A stretch of DNA of 64,000 nucleotides. Origin: Paracentrotus lividus (lineage: Eukaryota; Echinodermata; Echinoidea; Camarodonta; Echinidae). Numbering within the stretch: position 1 is the stretch's first letter; every line of letters starts with the position of its first letter. Positions 1-10,843 of the stretch are shown here, piece by piece. A program made the translations under genes and the position numbers. The notes below the pieces were generated by a model, which had not been told where the DNA came from, ran no database searches, and worked only from the letters and a program-made list of their open reading frames with translations. The stretch spans positions 287,696-351,695 of the forward strand of contig CALNVZ010002409.1 of NCBI GenBank assembly GCA_940671915.1, given 5' to 3'.

Positions 1-230
1 AGCCAGTTTTGAGCAATATGCAAATTAGTCTATTTATGCATAATTCAATGCATAATTGAGTCAAACTTCACGACAATCAGACATAACATATCCTTAGACA
101 ATATCAATAGCAACTTATCAAGAATACAACATAGGTCGTACTAGCCTGATATTGCTGCCACATTCTGGTGACCTCAATTTTGGGTCACGACATATATTTT
201 CTGATTCGTGTGATCAAGTAGAACATATTT

Positions 231-2165
231 ATAAACACAACACAAAAAGAAAGTTCCCCCTGTTTCAGATATCAATTTTTTTTTTAACCAGGAGGAATTC
301 AAAAAATCTAATTATATGTTCATGTAGGGAATTTCATTAGCCAAAATGGGAGCGAATTTTAGAAAAAATCATCAAATCATGCTTCATTGATTAATGGTTG
401 AATGCGAAAATGTAATTTTTTTTGAAGTTCGCAAGCCTAAAATGACAACTTTGATTCAATGTTCACGTATCTATTTTCATATTTTAAACATTTTACACGT
501 CAGAATGTATGCAAAACGTGCTTCCCAATATACGGAAACGAAATTTGCTTTAAATTTTACGGTTGAGTAAGCATGCATCAAAAATTGACCAAACTGCGAT
601 TTTTACTTCTTTGCCATGGTATAATTGATCAAATATGAGGGAATTCCTGTTTTGGAAATGTATGCAACCAAAATCCATTCGGTCAGGGTTGAATGAACCC
701 ATCAACAAACCAAAAAATAGGTCATTTTAGAATTACGCAAATGCATTGCAGTAATTTTATGCACTAGAAAGCATCTCAATAACATTCTTTTGGTTGTATC
801 TATATTCCTTAGGCACATGTCAATGATCCTATGGAATTTGTTTACGAATTCATGCTTCAGTGAGCACGTGAGACTGGTAAAGCCCTTTTCTCACATATGG
901 ACTAAAATTCAAATTCTTACTTTGATTCAATATAACAATTCTTTTTTTTGGAGTACTTTTGATTTTATTTTCACAAAAATCCCGATGTTTCACGCCTCAG
1001 TGGGCACAAGATACAAGAAAATCATGAAAATGAGAAGAAAGTTCGGGGCTTCGTTATGGTTCAGTGACTTTTCGAATACGTAATTTGAATCGCGACCATG
1101 TTAGCTAGAGATCAGCTGAAGCTTTGTGCCAATTTTCGTGACATAACTCCAAGTAGAATTAACAATAATCATCAATGAAACTGGCCGAATTTCACATTTG
1201 TCAGGTATTGATTTCCTCTTCCATTGACTTTATGCACAGAGGTTTAACAAAAGTTTAACAAAAGTGAAATTTGGCATATTTTAATTTTTTTTTGTCCATT
1301 TGACTGTGAATTATTTTTTTGAAACTTTGCACATAGCTTCAACTGGTCTCTAACTAATATGCTCTTTATTCAAATTACGTATTCGAAAAGTCACTGAACC
1401 ATGACGGAGCCCCGAACTTTCTTCTCATTTTCATGATTTTCTTGTATCTTGTGCCCACTGAGGCGTGAAACATCGGGATTTTTATGAAAATAAAATTAAA
1501 AGTACTCCCAGAAAAAAATTGTTATATTTAATCAAAGTAAGAATTCGAATTTTAGTCCGTACGTGAAAAAAGGGCTTTTCCAGCCTCGCGTGCTCACTGA
1601 AGCATGAATTTGTAAATAAATGCCATAGGATCATTGACACGTGCCCCAAAAATATATATATACAACCCAAAAAATGTTATTGAGATGCTTTCTAGTGTAT
1701 GAAATTACTGCAATACATTTGCGTAATACTAAAATGACCGTTTTTTTTTTGTTGATGGGTTCATTCAACCGTGAATGAATGGATATTGGTTGCATACACT
1801 TCCAAAACAGGAATTCTATCATATTTAATCGATTATACCATGGCAAAGAAGTAAAAATCGCAGTTTGGGCAATTTTTGCTGCATGCTCACTCGACCGTAA
1901 AATTTGACGCAAATTTCTTTTCCGTATATTGGGAAGCACGTTTTGCATACATTCTGACGTGTAAAATGCGAACTTCAAAGAATGACATTTTTGCATTCAA
2001 CCATTGCTCACTGAAGCATGACTTAATAATTTTTCCTAAAATTCCTTCCCATTGTTGCTAATTAAATTCCCTACATGGAAATATAATTAGATTTTTTAAA
2101 TTCCTCCTGGTTCAAAATTTAATGATATCTGAAATAGGGGGAACTTTCTTTTTGTGAGGTGTTTA
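231..2165. mobile_element. Foldback (long inverted repeat) element A
   Basis: The left arm (231 to about 1140) reappears inverted in the right arm (about 1320 to 2165) with only scattered mismatches, around a loop of about 170 bases. The ends match: AAACAC followed by a CACAAAAAGAAAGTTCCCCC-type block at 231-260, and its complement at 2136-2165. The inner part matches too, for example ATCATGAAAATGAGAAGAAA at 1021 is inverted near 1418-1440. The arms contain several variants of a CATGCTTCAGTGAGCAC-like motif (near 852, 1590, 1880, 2004). No transposase reading frame is present, so it looks like a non-autonomous foldback/MITE. A target duplication could not be fixed. Confidence 0.75.
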
Positions 2166-3068
2166 GATGTTGCCAAACATCAACATGACTTGCAAACGAA
2201 ACTACATACGTGGCCCCACTATCTTGTAAGTCCAAATTTACAATTTTTCTACCAAGTCAAGTAAAAGATGTAGAACGGACTAATATTGTCAAGTTTACTG
2301 GATGAATCATAATATTCATGGACTCCCCTTCATGTATGGAAAGAATGGGATACAGCGAGAGAAGAGATAGGGAGAGAGAGAGGGACAGAGATACATGGCT
2401 ATTACGCAATTCACAGTCGTTCGTTCTTTGCCCATTGAATTAATTTGCAGTGTCTGAAGTAAGAATATTTTCAACCGCTTGGCCCGAACTTTTTGCATCG
2501 GACCGAAAGTTCAACCCCGCTTAGCGTTCAGTTTTCTCTCAATACGAAGAACGGTCGTATTCTCCCGTTATGGAGTATGTTCCTGACTGATTATGAGGAT
2601 GAAAAAGTAATCCCAACTATACTCGGGAACATTGATAAATTTTCTTTTCTAAAAGAGTTATTTCAAATCACGTGAAATGCTCCGAACCAATCAGTGATTG
2701 ACAAACTTTTTATGATGGATATAATAGACAGTATATATCCCCCCCAAATTTCTTATTTTTGAAGTGTGTAAATCCATTTAGAATTCTCATAATATCACAT
2801 TTGCTTATTGTATAATGACTGGGAGGTAAAGGGTGTAAACCTTGGACATTTCAAATAGACGAATGAAAAATGAATGAATCGTAAAACAAATTACTAATGC
2901 CCCAGTCACTAGACGCATGTTCAGCGCTAAGAAAAGTAGCAATTTTGGGCAATGCGTCGTCTTTCGTCTCTCACATTCGTTTCTCACTAGTCGAGTGCGC
3001 TAGGCAAACGCTTTTTGATTTGTAGTTAAAGGCCCAGTCACATGTGCAAAACGCATGAAACATGACAG
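2166..3068. other. Non-coding stretch, no feature recognised
   Basis: This is AT-rich DNA with a short purine-rich GA run at about 2357-2393. No coding exon, RNA gene or element boundary is recognised. It precedes the first candidate host exon. Confidence 0.4.
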
Positions 3069-3232
3069 AAAATAATTATATTAAAGAGATATTAGCTCTG
3101 TCCATAAAAAAAATACATTCAATTCAGAATATTGATGGGTAAGAATTAAAAGCCGCTGGATATTTTGCTCTTGATGTGGTGGAACGTGTCATCCCTAAAT
3201 ACAAAACAGGTAATGTTGCTTTTAAAATAAAA
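3069..3232 (+). CDS. Candidate exon of an atlastin/GBP-like GTPase (with in-frame stop)
   Basis: One frame reads through this segment from an AG at 3067-3068 and encodes NNYIKEILALSIKKIHSIQN, then IDG, a TAA at 3140-3142, and ELKAAGYFALDVVERVIPKY. It resembles the linker of atlastin-type GTPases just before the helical middle domain: an I-N/D-G turn, a short aliphatic/aromatic helix and a Y-K/Q-x-G stretch at similar spacing. The suggested donor is AAA|GTAGAT at 3233; it is weaker than CAG|GTAATG at 3210, but only the former keeps phase with the next exon. The intron to 3303 would be 71 bases with a strong pyrimidine tract. The stop suggests pseudogenisation, a polymorphism or a base error. 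This is a family inference from remembered spacing, not a search. Confidence 0.4.
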
Positions 3233-3303
3233 GTAGATGTTGCCGGTTAAATTTCCTCCTCCATTTCCCTTTTTTTCCCTCTTTTTTTTTGCTGTTTGTT
3301 CAG

Positions 3304-3375
3304 ATTACTGTAAAGGCCTACGACTCGGCTCTTCTGGAAGTTGCAAAATTAGACTACATCGACAGTATGAATAAG
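3304..3375 (+). CDS. Atlastin/GBP-like GTPase, middle-domain exon
   Basis: This 72-base exon is phase 0 at both ends. It follows a pyrimidine-rich tract and TTCAG acceptor (3301-3303) and ends at AAG|GTAGGA. It encodes 24 residues including AKLDYIDSMNK. The A-K-x-x-Y-x-x-x-M spacing matches the first helix of the atlastin three-helix middle domain, which transmits GTP-driven dimerisation to the ER membrane anchor. It joins in frame to the exon at 8776. It is short, so the call depends on the exons on either side. Confidence 0.55.
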
Positions 3376-3467
3376 GTAGGATTGAGAAATTTCATCATGC
3401 AAATAGGTATACGCTATAATAGGGGAAAATCAAACATAAAATATCTTTAACTATTACCCCTCTGGAT

Positions 3468-6400
3468 CTTTTCATACAAAAGGGAGTAAATAACAAATAA
3501 GAGAAAATATTAAAAATCATATAAATTAAAGACATCTGCAAGATTTTTTTAATTGCCATTTTTGTTACCTATATTGATCAGCTTAAACATGCAGTCTGTG
3601 TCAAATAATATGGTACAAGTGGAAAACATTTTTTATAGTATGAAGACTGATCACAACCTGGGATTGTTTGGTATTTTCATAAAGCATGAACAATAAGCTT
3701 TCTTCTGCACTTTTTTTCCATCCCATTTGGTATTGTAGATCTTGAGATTTGATTAGTTTTCTATATCACTAATCAATCAATTTTAATTTTCCGCACGCCG
3801 TGCCGTGCCTTTGTGTAGGTTTCGAACATAAGTCGCTAAAACGAACCAAAAGAACAATAGGTTTGCGTGAAGTTAATTCCCCTTTCTTCATACAGAAATT
3901 AGCATATCTTTTGTTCTACAAAAGCAAATTATTTGAAATAAATTACATAAGTAGGAAAAATATATTGGCTTTAATTTGATACCATATATGAAGAGCTCAT
4001 TTCCAAAAGGTAATGCATCCATTTTCCATTTAAAAAAAAAAAACATTTATCTACTCATTTTTAGCACCTCTACACACTGTTACAAACAAATATCTAAATT
4101 TCCAATAGGAAGGGTGAAGAAATTACTTTAAAAAATCGTTTCCTTTCCAAAAGGTACTACATCCATTTGAGCTCGTTTCCAAAAGGTACTACATCCATTT
4201 TTATGTAGTCCCATGGATTTCTTTTTATTGCATGTAAATAATCTGTAGTTGGTTGGGTTCGCTAGAGCATCATTGAAAATTTGAAAACTTATGAACTCAA
4301 TGCAAAGTTTTAATTTTTTAAATATGGCATCTATTTTAAGCTATATGAAATATACACCACAAAAAAAGTAAGTCCCCCCCTAATCAAAATGATGTACTTT
4401 TTGAACCAATAGGAGTTTTACGAATGTTATTACATGTACTTGTAGGTAATTTTATGAGCTTCCATTTTGGTAAATTTTACTGAAATTCGTTAAGTCATGC
4501 TTCAATGAGCACAGTAAAAAGACAAAAATGTCACTTTTCGAAAGTCACAAGGTCAGTTTCATAACTTTAATTCAATAATATTGGAACAAATTCAAACTTT
4601 TAAACAAAAGATATGTTCAGAAGGGTTGTTATCATTAATTTCTAACACATCAAACGACTTTTGCATTAAATTTCACGGTCGGATGAACATGAAGTAAAAT
4701 TTGCAAAAACTACATTTTTCAATCATTTTTACTTTTAAACATGATTGATTATGACGGAATATGCAATCTGGAAGAGTATTTTAAACAGTATTCATCAATT
4801 CACGGTTGAATGAGCACTTAATAAAAACAAAAAAAGGATATTTTAAAATTCCATTGGTAAGTATTGTTCCATTTTTGTGTAATAAAATCATTTTATAACC
4901 ATTTTTTTGTTATGTGTATGGTAAATAATTTTTTTCAAATGATGCTATGGCATTTTATTAAAAATCCATGCTTCAATGAACACTTGATACGTGAAAAGCC
5001 ATTTTTTCATTTGTGGACTAAAATTCAATCGCGTACTTTGGATAACTGTCACAGACCTTCTTGGATAGTTCATTTGATTTGAGTTTCACGAAAATTCCAG
5101 TGTTTTATGCTTCAGTGAGCAGAAGTTATTAGAAAAATATGTAAATATGAAGGAATTTCAGAGCTTTGGCCCCATCCCTTGCCTTATCAGATTCTCAATT
5201 TAGCGTTTGTTCCTGTTAGTTAGCACCACCTTGAAGTTGTGTGCCAAGTTTCGTGAAAAAAAATCCCAGTAGAATTACCAAAAAACATCAATGAAATTAA
5301 GCCGAATTTCAATTGTGTTAAAATTTTGATTTCCTCTCCATTGACATTGTGTACAATGTCGAAGCAAAAACAAGCCCCAAAATCAGCATGCTCAAACTTT
5401 TTAACAAAAAGGTGTTGAGTAATATCGTTTGGCGGTTATGTTTATACACTTATCGACTAACTTATGTGTGAAAATGAGATAAAACCTTTGAGCCACGCAT
5501 TAATAAACACGTGTTAAAGGCAAAATTATCAATACAAAAGTCACAAAAGTCACCTTTAAAGTGTGCTCACTCGTCCATGAAACAACGAATAGTGCTCATT
5601 TTCTCACAAAATGTGTCGATAATGTTGATAATAATATCTGCTGTCAATTCTTTAAATAAAATTGTTGGATTTTACCATTTTAGGAGGCCTGAAAATAATT
5701 CTTAAAATTGTGGTCACTCATCCATGAAAAATAGTGAAATGTGTCGAGATTGGTGTTGGTAGATCAAATTTTGGATGATAAATCCTACAAAACAATTCAA
5801 CACAAGGTAAAATGAAAATTTCACAAAATTGCTATTTTTACAGCCTCGAAAATGACCCTTGTGACTTTTGAAAATGTCAATTTTTGGTTTAAACGTTGAT
5901 CACTCATGCATGTCTCTAGTGATCGATGTCATTTTTTCACAGAAGGTACTCAATAAGTGGATAAAACTCCCCTCCAAATTATTGTACTCAAAACAAGCTT
6001 GTTCAAAAGTTACATCATTTTTATTAGGGGGGACTTACTTTGTTTGTTGTGTATAGTACAAAATGTTCCTTTCTTAATTAACAAATGCTGAGATACATGG
6101 TAATTTCCATACTCTGAGACATATCATTTCCAAAAGGTACTAAATCCATTATAATAAAACAAATTAAAATTCGTTTACAGAAAAACTTGTAGACCTACAT
6201 TTTTGTTTGACTGATTCGCTTTAGTACCATAGAGTAGAACAATATGTAAAAGTTTAATTCCAAACAGACACTCCTATCAAATGAAAAAAAAAAAAAAAAA
6301 AAAAAAAAAAACGTCTTTTCTCAGAATTAACAAAAATGAATGTAGTACCTTTTGGACATTACCTCTTCACATACATAACATTTAAACAGATTTTATACCT

Positions 6401-6550
6401 AAATGATTTTTCCCCAAATGTACCATTCTTTTTGACACAGACTGTAGTAGAAGAACTTTTTGAATGGAAACATAGATTTGGGTAAAATGAAGAATGAGCA
6501 AAAGTTGATTTCGTCCCTTTTGCATGAAAAGTATTTCGGATTTACTCCCT
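3468..6550. mobile_element. Outer foldback element enclosing element B
   Basis: Several blocks on the left are inverted on the right. CTTTTCATACAAAAGGGAG at about 3468 pairs with 6515-6550. The block GCAGTCTGTGTCAAA at 3591 pairs with 6430-6450. CCAAAAGGTACTACATCCAT-type blocks at 4005, 4148 and 4181 pair with the complement at 6335-6365 (another direct copy lies at 6126). A run of about 29 A lies at 6283-6311. No coding frame is seen. It lies in the intron between the exons at 3304 and 8776. The outer ends are ragged and approximate. Confidence 0.6.
4351..6055. mobile_element. Foldback/TIR element B, relative of element A
   Basis: The left end TATACACCACAAAAAAAGTA followed by AGTCCCCCC is repeated inverted at about 6021-6055. 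Inside are the same CATGCTTCAATGAGCAC-type motifs as in element A (4494, 4967, 5106; inverted forms near 5561, 5710, 5896) and the block 'tggactaaaattcaa' at about 5013 that also occurs at about 898 in A. The ends of A and B share the pattern CAC-A(n)-G(T)AAGT(T)CCCCC, so they belong to one superfamily. No transposase is encoded. Confidence 0.65.
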
Positions 6551-8775
6551 TTAGTCTGTAAATGAAAATTTCATGCCCATTTTTACTAAACTTCTTAAAA
6601 CTTTTTAGAGTTAGACTATAGTTAGTCTAACTCTAACTCTGACTCTTTTCTGACTATAAATGCTAAATGATAAATGGATCTAGTCCATTTTCCATGTTAG
6701 CTCTTCATAATAAGATAGGTCGTATGAAAGAAAGTTTCTGATTGGTCAGATACGCTCTCCTTTACATTGCATAATTTGTCATATGGCGACGATCCTTTTA
6801 CACAGCATGTCCCACACAATGCTATTGGCACTCTAACCGAGTATAATATAAAAAAAGAAGAAATTATATTGAATATAAATTTGTAATCGTAAACTAGCAT
6901 TTATTTTATGAAACTGGCTTAAATTCTTTGCGGAATGGTCAATTGAACATAGAGATATGAACCTTCTTTCACCACTCATCAGGAAACTCAATCCAAGTTT
7001 CGTTATTGCATTGAATAAAGTACGTAGTTCAAATACGTCTTCATTTGCTCTTATTTTGATTCCTTTTTTAGATTTTGGGCCCGCAACTTGCAGGCCCATA
7101 CTTAAATAAATAAAAAAATAAAAAATAAAAAATATATATATAAAAAAGGTTTAAGAAATTTGCAGGATAACTTTAATCAAACATAAGCATTATATTAAAC
7201 AATTACTACAAGGACATTCATCCATTTTTCAATCTATCATCTCATCTTATTTTTTTTTTTTTTAGTTTGTATTAACATTATTTGCATTTATTCTTTACAC
7301 AAGCAAAAAAGTAAATGTTGTAAAAAAAAAAAAGAAAAAAAATGTTTAAAATAAAATCCAGAAACGATTCATCCATGCACTCTTTATTTAATTATCATCA
7401 TGATTTTTGGCCATATTTTTCCATAACAAGTGAAATTTACATGGTGAAAGGTTCCTTTTCTGCATGAATACGCACAATACGTCATCCCCAAGTCCTGATC
7501 AAAATAAATTCCTTGCAGATTTATGCTATTGGCTGAACGTGAATAGATATAATTTGCACCACTTGAACAGATAACAAATCTTGTGAGCTGAACCTGGCTA
7601 CACATACTACTTAATACAAAACTGGGATGGATAGGTTTTCTGATGTCTAATGAAAACATACTCATATTAGTGGTAAAACAAAATCTATTTAGACCGGGTG
7701 ACGAGAGGGTCACCCTAGCAGGAAAGGAAACCAATTTTCGTGTTTATAGATATAAAGATGTCATCGTCTGATATAAAGAATTGGTCGTCTGGCAGGTTCT
7801 ATGTGGTGGGTATGGCCAGGGTAGGACCCTAAAGTGGTGAAAACGAGCTATATCAGCTAAGAAATCTATATGAAAAGATTTTAAGATTTGCCATAGTCCA
7901 GTGGTACATGAATGATTAGTTCCAGAATAATGTCAAAATCCCAACTTAAAGGTCACCATTTCTTAAACTTTTTTTGTTTAACTTTCACCCATTGTGTGTT
8001 AATGAGGTCAGAGGTCATCTAATGGTCAAAAGGAAGAGTAACGGTCAAATTATAAATTTTTGACTGATAGAACTGTGCATTTTAAGACTGCAAAATAGGT
8101 AGTAGCAAATTTGTACTACCTCAAAAAACTTATATGATAATTAATTTTTATTGGCTAGATTTATGTACATATAATGTGATAATATTCGTTTCCTTGGTCT
8201 TGGTTAATTGCACACCCCACCCCACCTCCGAAATTATGGGGGGGATCCATGCATCCCCTCCCCTCATTCCCTACTACAAACACCAAATGTCTCAAAACCG
8301 ACTCATGACAAGTGAAATACCATCATAAGCTTTCAAGAAAGTATCACTAAAATTTAAAATTGTATGCGCTTACCATTTGATTGCTATTCGTAAATTTGTC
8401 TGTGCGAAGGGACAAAAATTATGCCGAAGCCACCTGTAAATTAAAATGAGTGCATATTCCTGAAATTGTATGCTCCTTTTGTGAATTCAAGTGGAGTACT
8501 TTTGTAGAAACATTTGCGGAGAGAGGGAATTCAAGTGAATAAACATGGATTTAAGTGACGATTATGTAGTGCGTATCGTTTGACTCCAATGTGAAATCGA
8601 GTCAACGAAAGAACGAAAAATGTTAACCTATATTCATTTTAACTCTGAGCTGTGTTGGACTCAGTGATCATTCTTAGGAAGAAACCGGTTTGCCGTAAAA
8701 GCCAAATTTTAGGCGAGTATCGGTGTATGAAGCAAATCTGTCACTGATTTATTACCCCACCACAATCAATTGCAG
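6551..8775. other. Intron stretch, mostly unassigned
   Basis: This region contains a small hairpin at about 6609-6634 (10-bp stem), A/T-rich runs (7105-7150, 7250-7345) and C-rich text near 8210-8260. A minus-strand open stretch at 7384-7734 has six cysteines but no ATG near its start and no recognised family. It ends at the acceptor of the exon at 8776 (ATTGCAG). Confidence 0.35.
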
Positions 8776-8952
8776 GCGCTAGAGAGTACACCATATATGA
8801 AGAAAGCTGAATTTGAATTGGAACACAAGAAACACAAGGAGAGAGCCACAGAACGCTACAAAAATGGCATGAGGGGAGAAAGGGCAACAGCAGAAAAAGC
8901 CGTTGAAGAAGCAATTGGTTCTCATTACCATGATTACGAGTTGAAATTTAAG
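8776..8952 (+). CDS. Atlastin/GBP-like GTPase, second middle-domain exon
   Basis: The exon is bounded by ATTGCAG|GCG and AAG|GTAAGAAG, both good splice sites, is 177 bases long and phase 0 at both ends. It encodes 59 residues, very rich in K, E and R: ALESTPYMKKAEFELEHKKH, then KERATERY and a helix ending SHYHDYELKFK. Against atlastin middle domains the P-aromatic-x then H-x-x-x-K-E spacing is preserved, followed by a second helix ending in Y-x-x-Y. The family uses this bundle to couple nucleotide state to membrane fusion. Codons run straight into L2-like LINE sequence if the donor is not used. I rate the exon as real and the family call as probable. Confidence 0.62.
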
Positions 8953-9237
8953 GTAAGAAGTTGGGGGGACAGAGCATTTTCATCTGCTGCGCCTTTTTTG
9001 TGGAACAGATTACCGCTCTCTATTCAGACGGCTAATACTCTTTCTACATTTAAAGCAGCGCTTAAAACTCACCTAATGCTTAATGCATACTGCTAAATCG
9101 TACCAGCAGTTTATAGTCTAGTTCTTTATTCTTATGTTTAGTTTGTTAATTTTTTGCTATTTGTATGCGCCTTGAGCATCTCTTGAGATGGATATGTTGC
9201 GCTATATAAATATTGTCATTATTATTATTATTATAAG
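8953..9237 (+). mobile_element. 5'-truncated L2/CR1-type LINE 3' end abutting the splice donor
   Basis: The first 141 bases encode the typical RT C-terminus of L2-like elements (WGDRAFSSAAPFLWNRLPLS, then ANTLSTFKAALKTHL) and stop at 9094-9096. A short 3' UTR follows with the family-typical 'cgccttgagcatctcttgag' and 'gcgctatataaatattgtca' blocks and an (ATT)n tail to about 9237. The frame is continuous with the preceding host exon, producing a chimeric open frame 8776-9096. Confidence 0.8.
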
Positions 9238-10080
9238 ATACACTTTTATGTAAAAATTTTAGAGATGGCATGTGTATAATAATTGGATATATTTAAAATG
9301 TAATCGAAGTTCCAGGGTCACACGTTTGCCACTGTGATTATCTGTATAACATATTCAGTTCATGGTTTTAATACCTATTTTCATAAAAGGTCATGAAAGG
9401 TCAGCGTCATCAAATAGTCCCATAAGCCATGTACAACACCCGGACAACTTTTTTAAATACAAGGTTTTTCGTTTGATTTGTGTTCTATATAAGTAGGGGA
9501 GACCGGGGACAATTGTAACACGGAGCAATTGTAACATAGTCTCCCATCCCTAGCAGAAACACGCTACAAACTTAACCTGTGTACAGAGCATGTGTATTTC
9601 ATCGCTCCACATGCTGTTTGAGTGTAAACAATTTTAACAGTTCATTGAACTTTGTACAGCGAAAAAAAAAATTGAGCAGGAAAGTAATATATCACACTAC
9701 CCAATGCTTTCCTTCTAGACAAATATGTGTTTTTTTTAATGTCATTTGTATTTATTCAGAAATCATATTTTTTTAGGCCTGTACTTTGCTAAATTTTCAA
9801 CGATGAATACCTGAGCTAAAAAATCTCTCTAAATATGGTCGCCCACCTCGGGGGCAATTGTAACAACACTGTTAACTAAGTACCTTTGCCCCATACCTAG
9901 CCCCGGGACGCTGATGCGCGCTGCCATAGCCTGTCGAACTGTCGAAGTATCCCCATCTCACACTGTCCCTGAGTTGAGCAACGATTGACATACGGATGGT
10001 AAAATATTAGGGTTCGTGCGAAGTCAGCCGATGTCTACAGAAGGTAATACACGATTGCATTTGACCAACAAATGCTCGTG
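9238..10080. other. Intron stretch with repeated CAATTGTAACA blocks
   Basis: A block 'gggagaccggggacaattgt' followed by AACA at about 9496-9520 recurs in part at about 9523 and at 9851-9865 (GGGGCAATTGTAACA). This suggests a short unclassified repeat between about 9495 and 9870. Nothing coding is recognised. Confidence 0.35.
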
Positions 10081-10081
<1 letters not shown>

Positions 10082-10128
<47 letters not shown>

Positions 10129-10140
10129 GGGGGGGGGGGG
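10082..10140. repeat. Homopolymer switch T(~45) to G(~12)
   Basis: A run of about 46 T is followed directly by about 12 G. On the minus strand this reads C-run then A-run just downstream of the Crypton-derived frame. A similar T-to-G switch occurs at 45325-45368. Confidence 0.9.
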
Positions 10141-10156
10141 ATGACGCTTTGAATTA

Positions 10157-10698
10157 TTATGTAATATCCCGCAGGTGAATAGCATTCTTTACGGATTCAT
10201 GGTAGTGCAAAGAGCGCACGAAGTCATAAATGTCATTATCATCGAATTCACTGGTTTTGCCTGGTGTAACGTGACTAGACTTCGAGTTAGACTTCATGTC
10301 GTCAGTAGATCTAGATGTAGATGGCTGATGCACGCCATGATAAGCTTTACTTTGTCTTTGTTGACCAAGACCCAGTGCAGGAGAAATTGTTTCGCTCATT
10401 TTCATCTTTTGATTGTCACTAGTTTGTGCATAATGCTTTATGTTTTTGGTTGCTTTGTCAACCATACGGAAATAACGACGACCATCGCTTAGAATGCTCA
10501 GAATAAGATCCTCAGACTTCATATCGTGCAAATTCTCTTCCCCTCGGTTAGCAAAATGTGTCATTATGTCTACAAAATCTTTACGCTGTAAAGCATTTGG
10601 AGTGTCCAAGTCAAAACTGTCTTGAATTTTGTTCATGTCGATTTCGCTGACAGACCTATAATGTTTCACATTAGCTTATTTCTCTGCTTTAAGCTTTC
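10157..10698 (-). pseudogene. Crypton-like tyrosine recombinase, middle part
   Basis: Read from 10698 down, the frame gives KLKAEK, an in-frame stop (TAA), then ANVKHYRSVSEID, a block with LDTPNALQRKDFVDIMTHFA, NRGEENL, and DGRRYFRMVDKATKNIKHY. These are the landmarks of the DUF3504/KIAA1958-type recombinases encoded by Cryptons: the segment before the first catalytic arginine, the R-G-R/E-E-N-L box and the strand with T-K-N. The remaining 90 residues (Q/S/T-rich, ending HLRDIT) do not resemble the usual C-terminal H-x-x-R...Y catalytic part, so the protein is truncated or rearranged. The missing N-terminal part is at 13974-14351, separated by a LINE. Confidence 0.65.
10691..10698. repeat. 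Target site duplication AAGCTTTC (left copy)
   Basis: The same eight bases occur at 13974-13981, flanking the LINE. Removing the LINE plus one copy joins the two Crypton halves in frame. Confidence 0.75.
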
Positions 10699-10843
10699 TT
10701 CTTCTTCTTCGTATTCTTCCAGTAGTGTGCATAAACCTCCAAGGAGTATCGTCGCACAACAGTTGGTTGTCTGCCAGCTGATTAAACGCGTTGTACGTAG
10801 CAAAGCTTCATACGAAAAAAAAAGCCAAAAAGGGGACGTAGGC

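Noticed and set aside
6833-7099. 88-codon minus-strand open frame
   Set aside because: No start context or family match; the end lies in an A/T-rich run.
7384-7734. 116-codon cysteine-containing open frame (minus)
   Set aside because: No ATG near the start, no family resemblance, no splice context; chance cannot be excluded.
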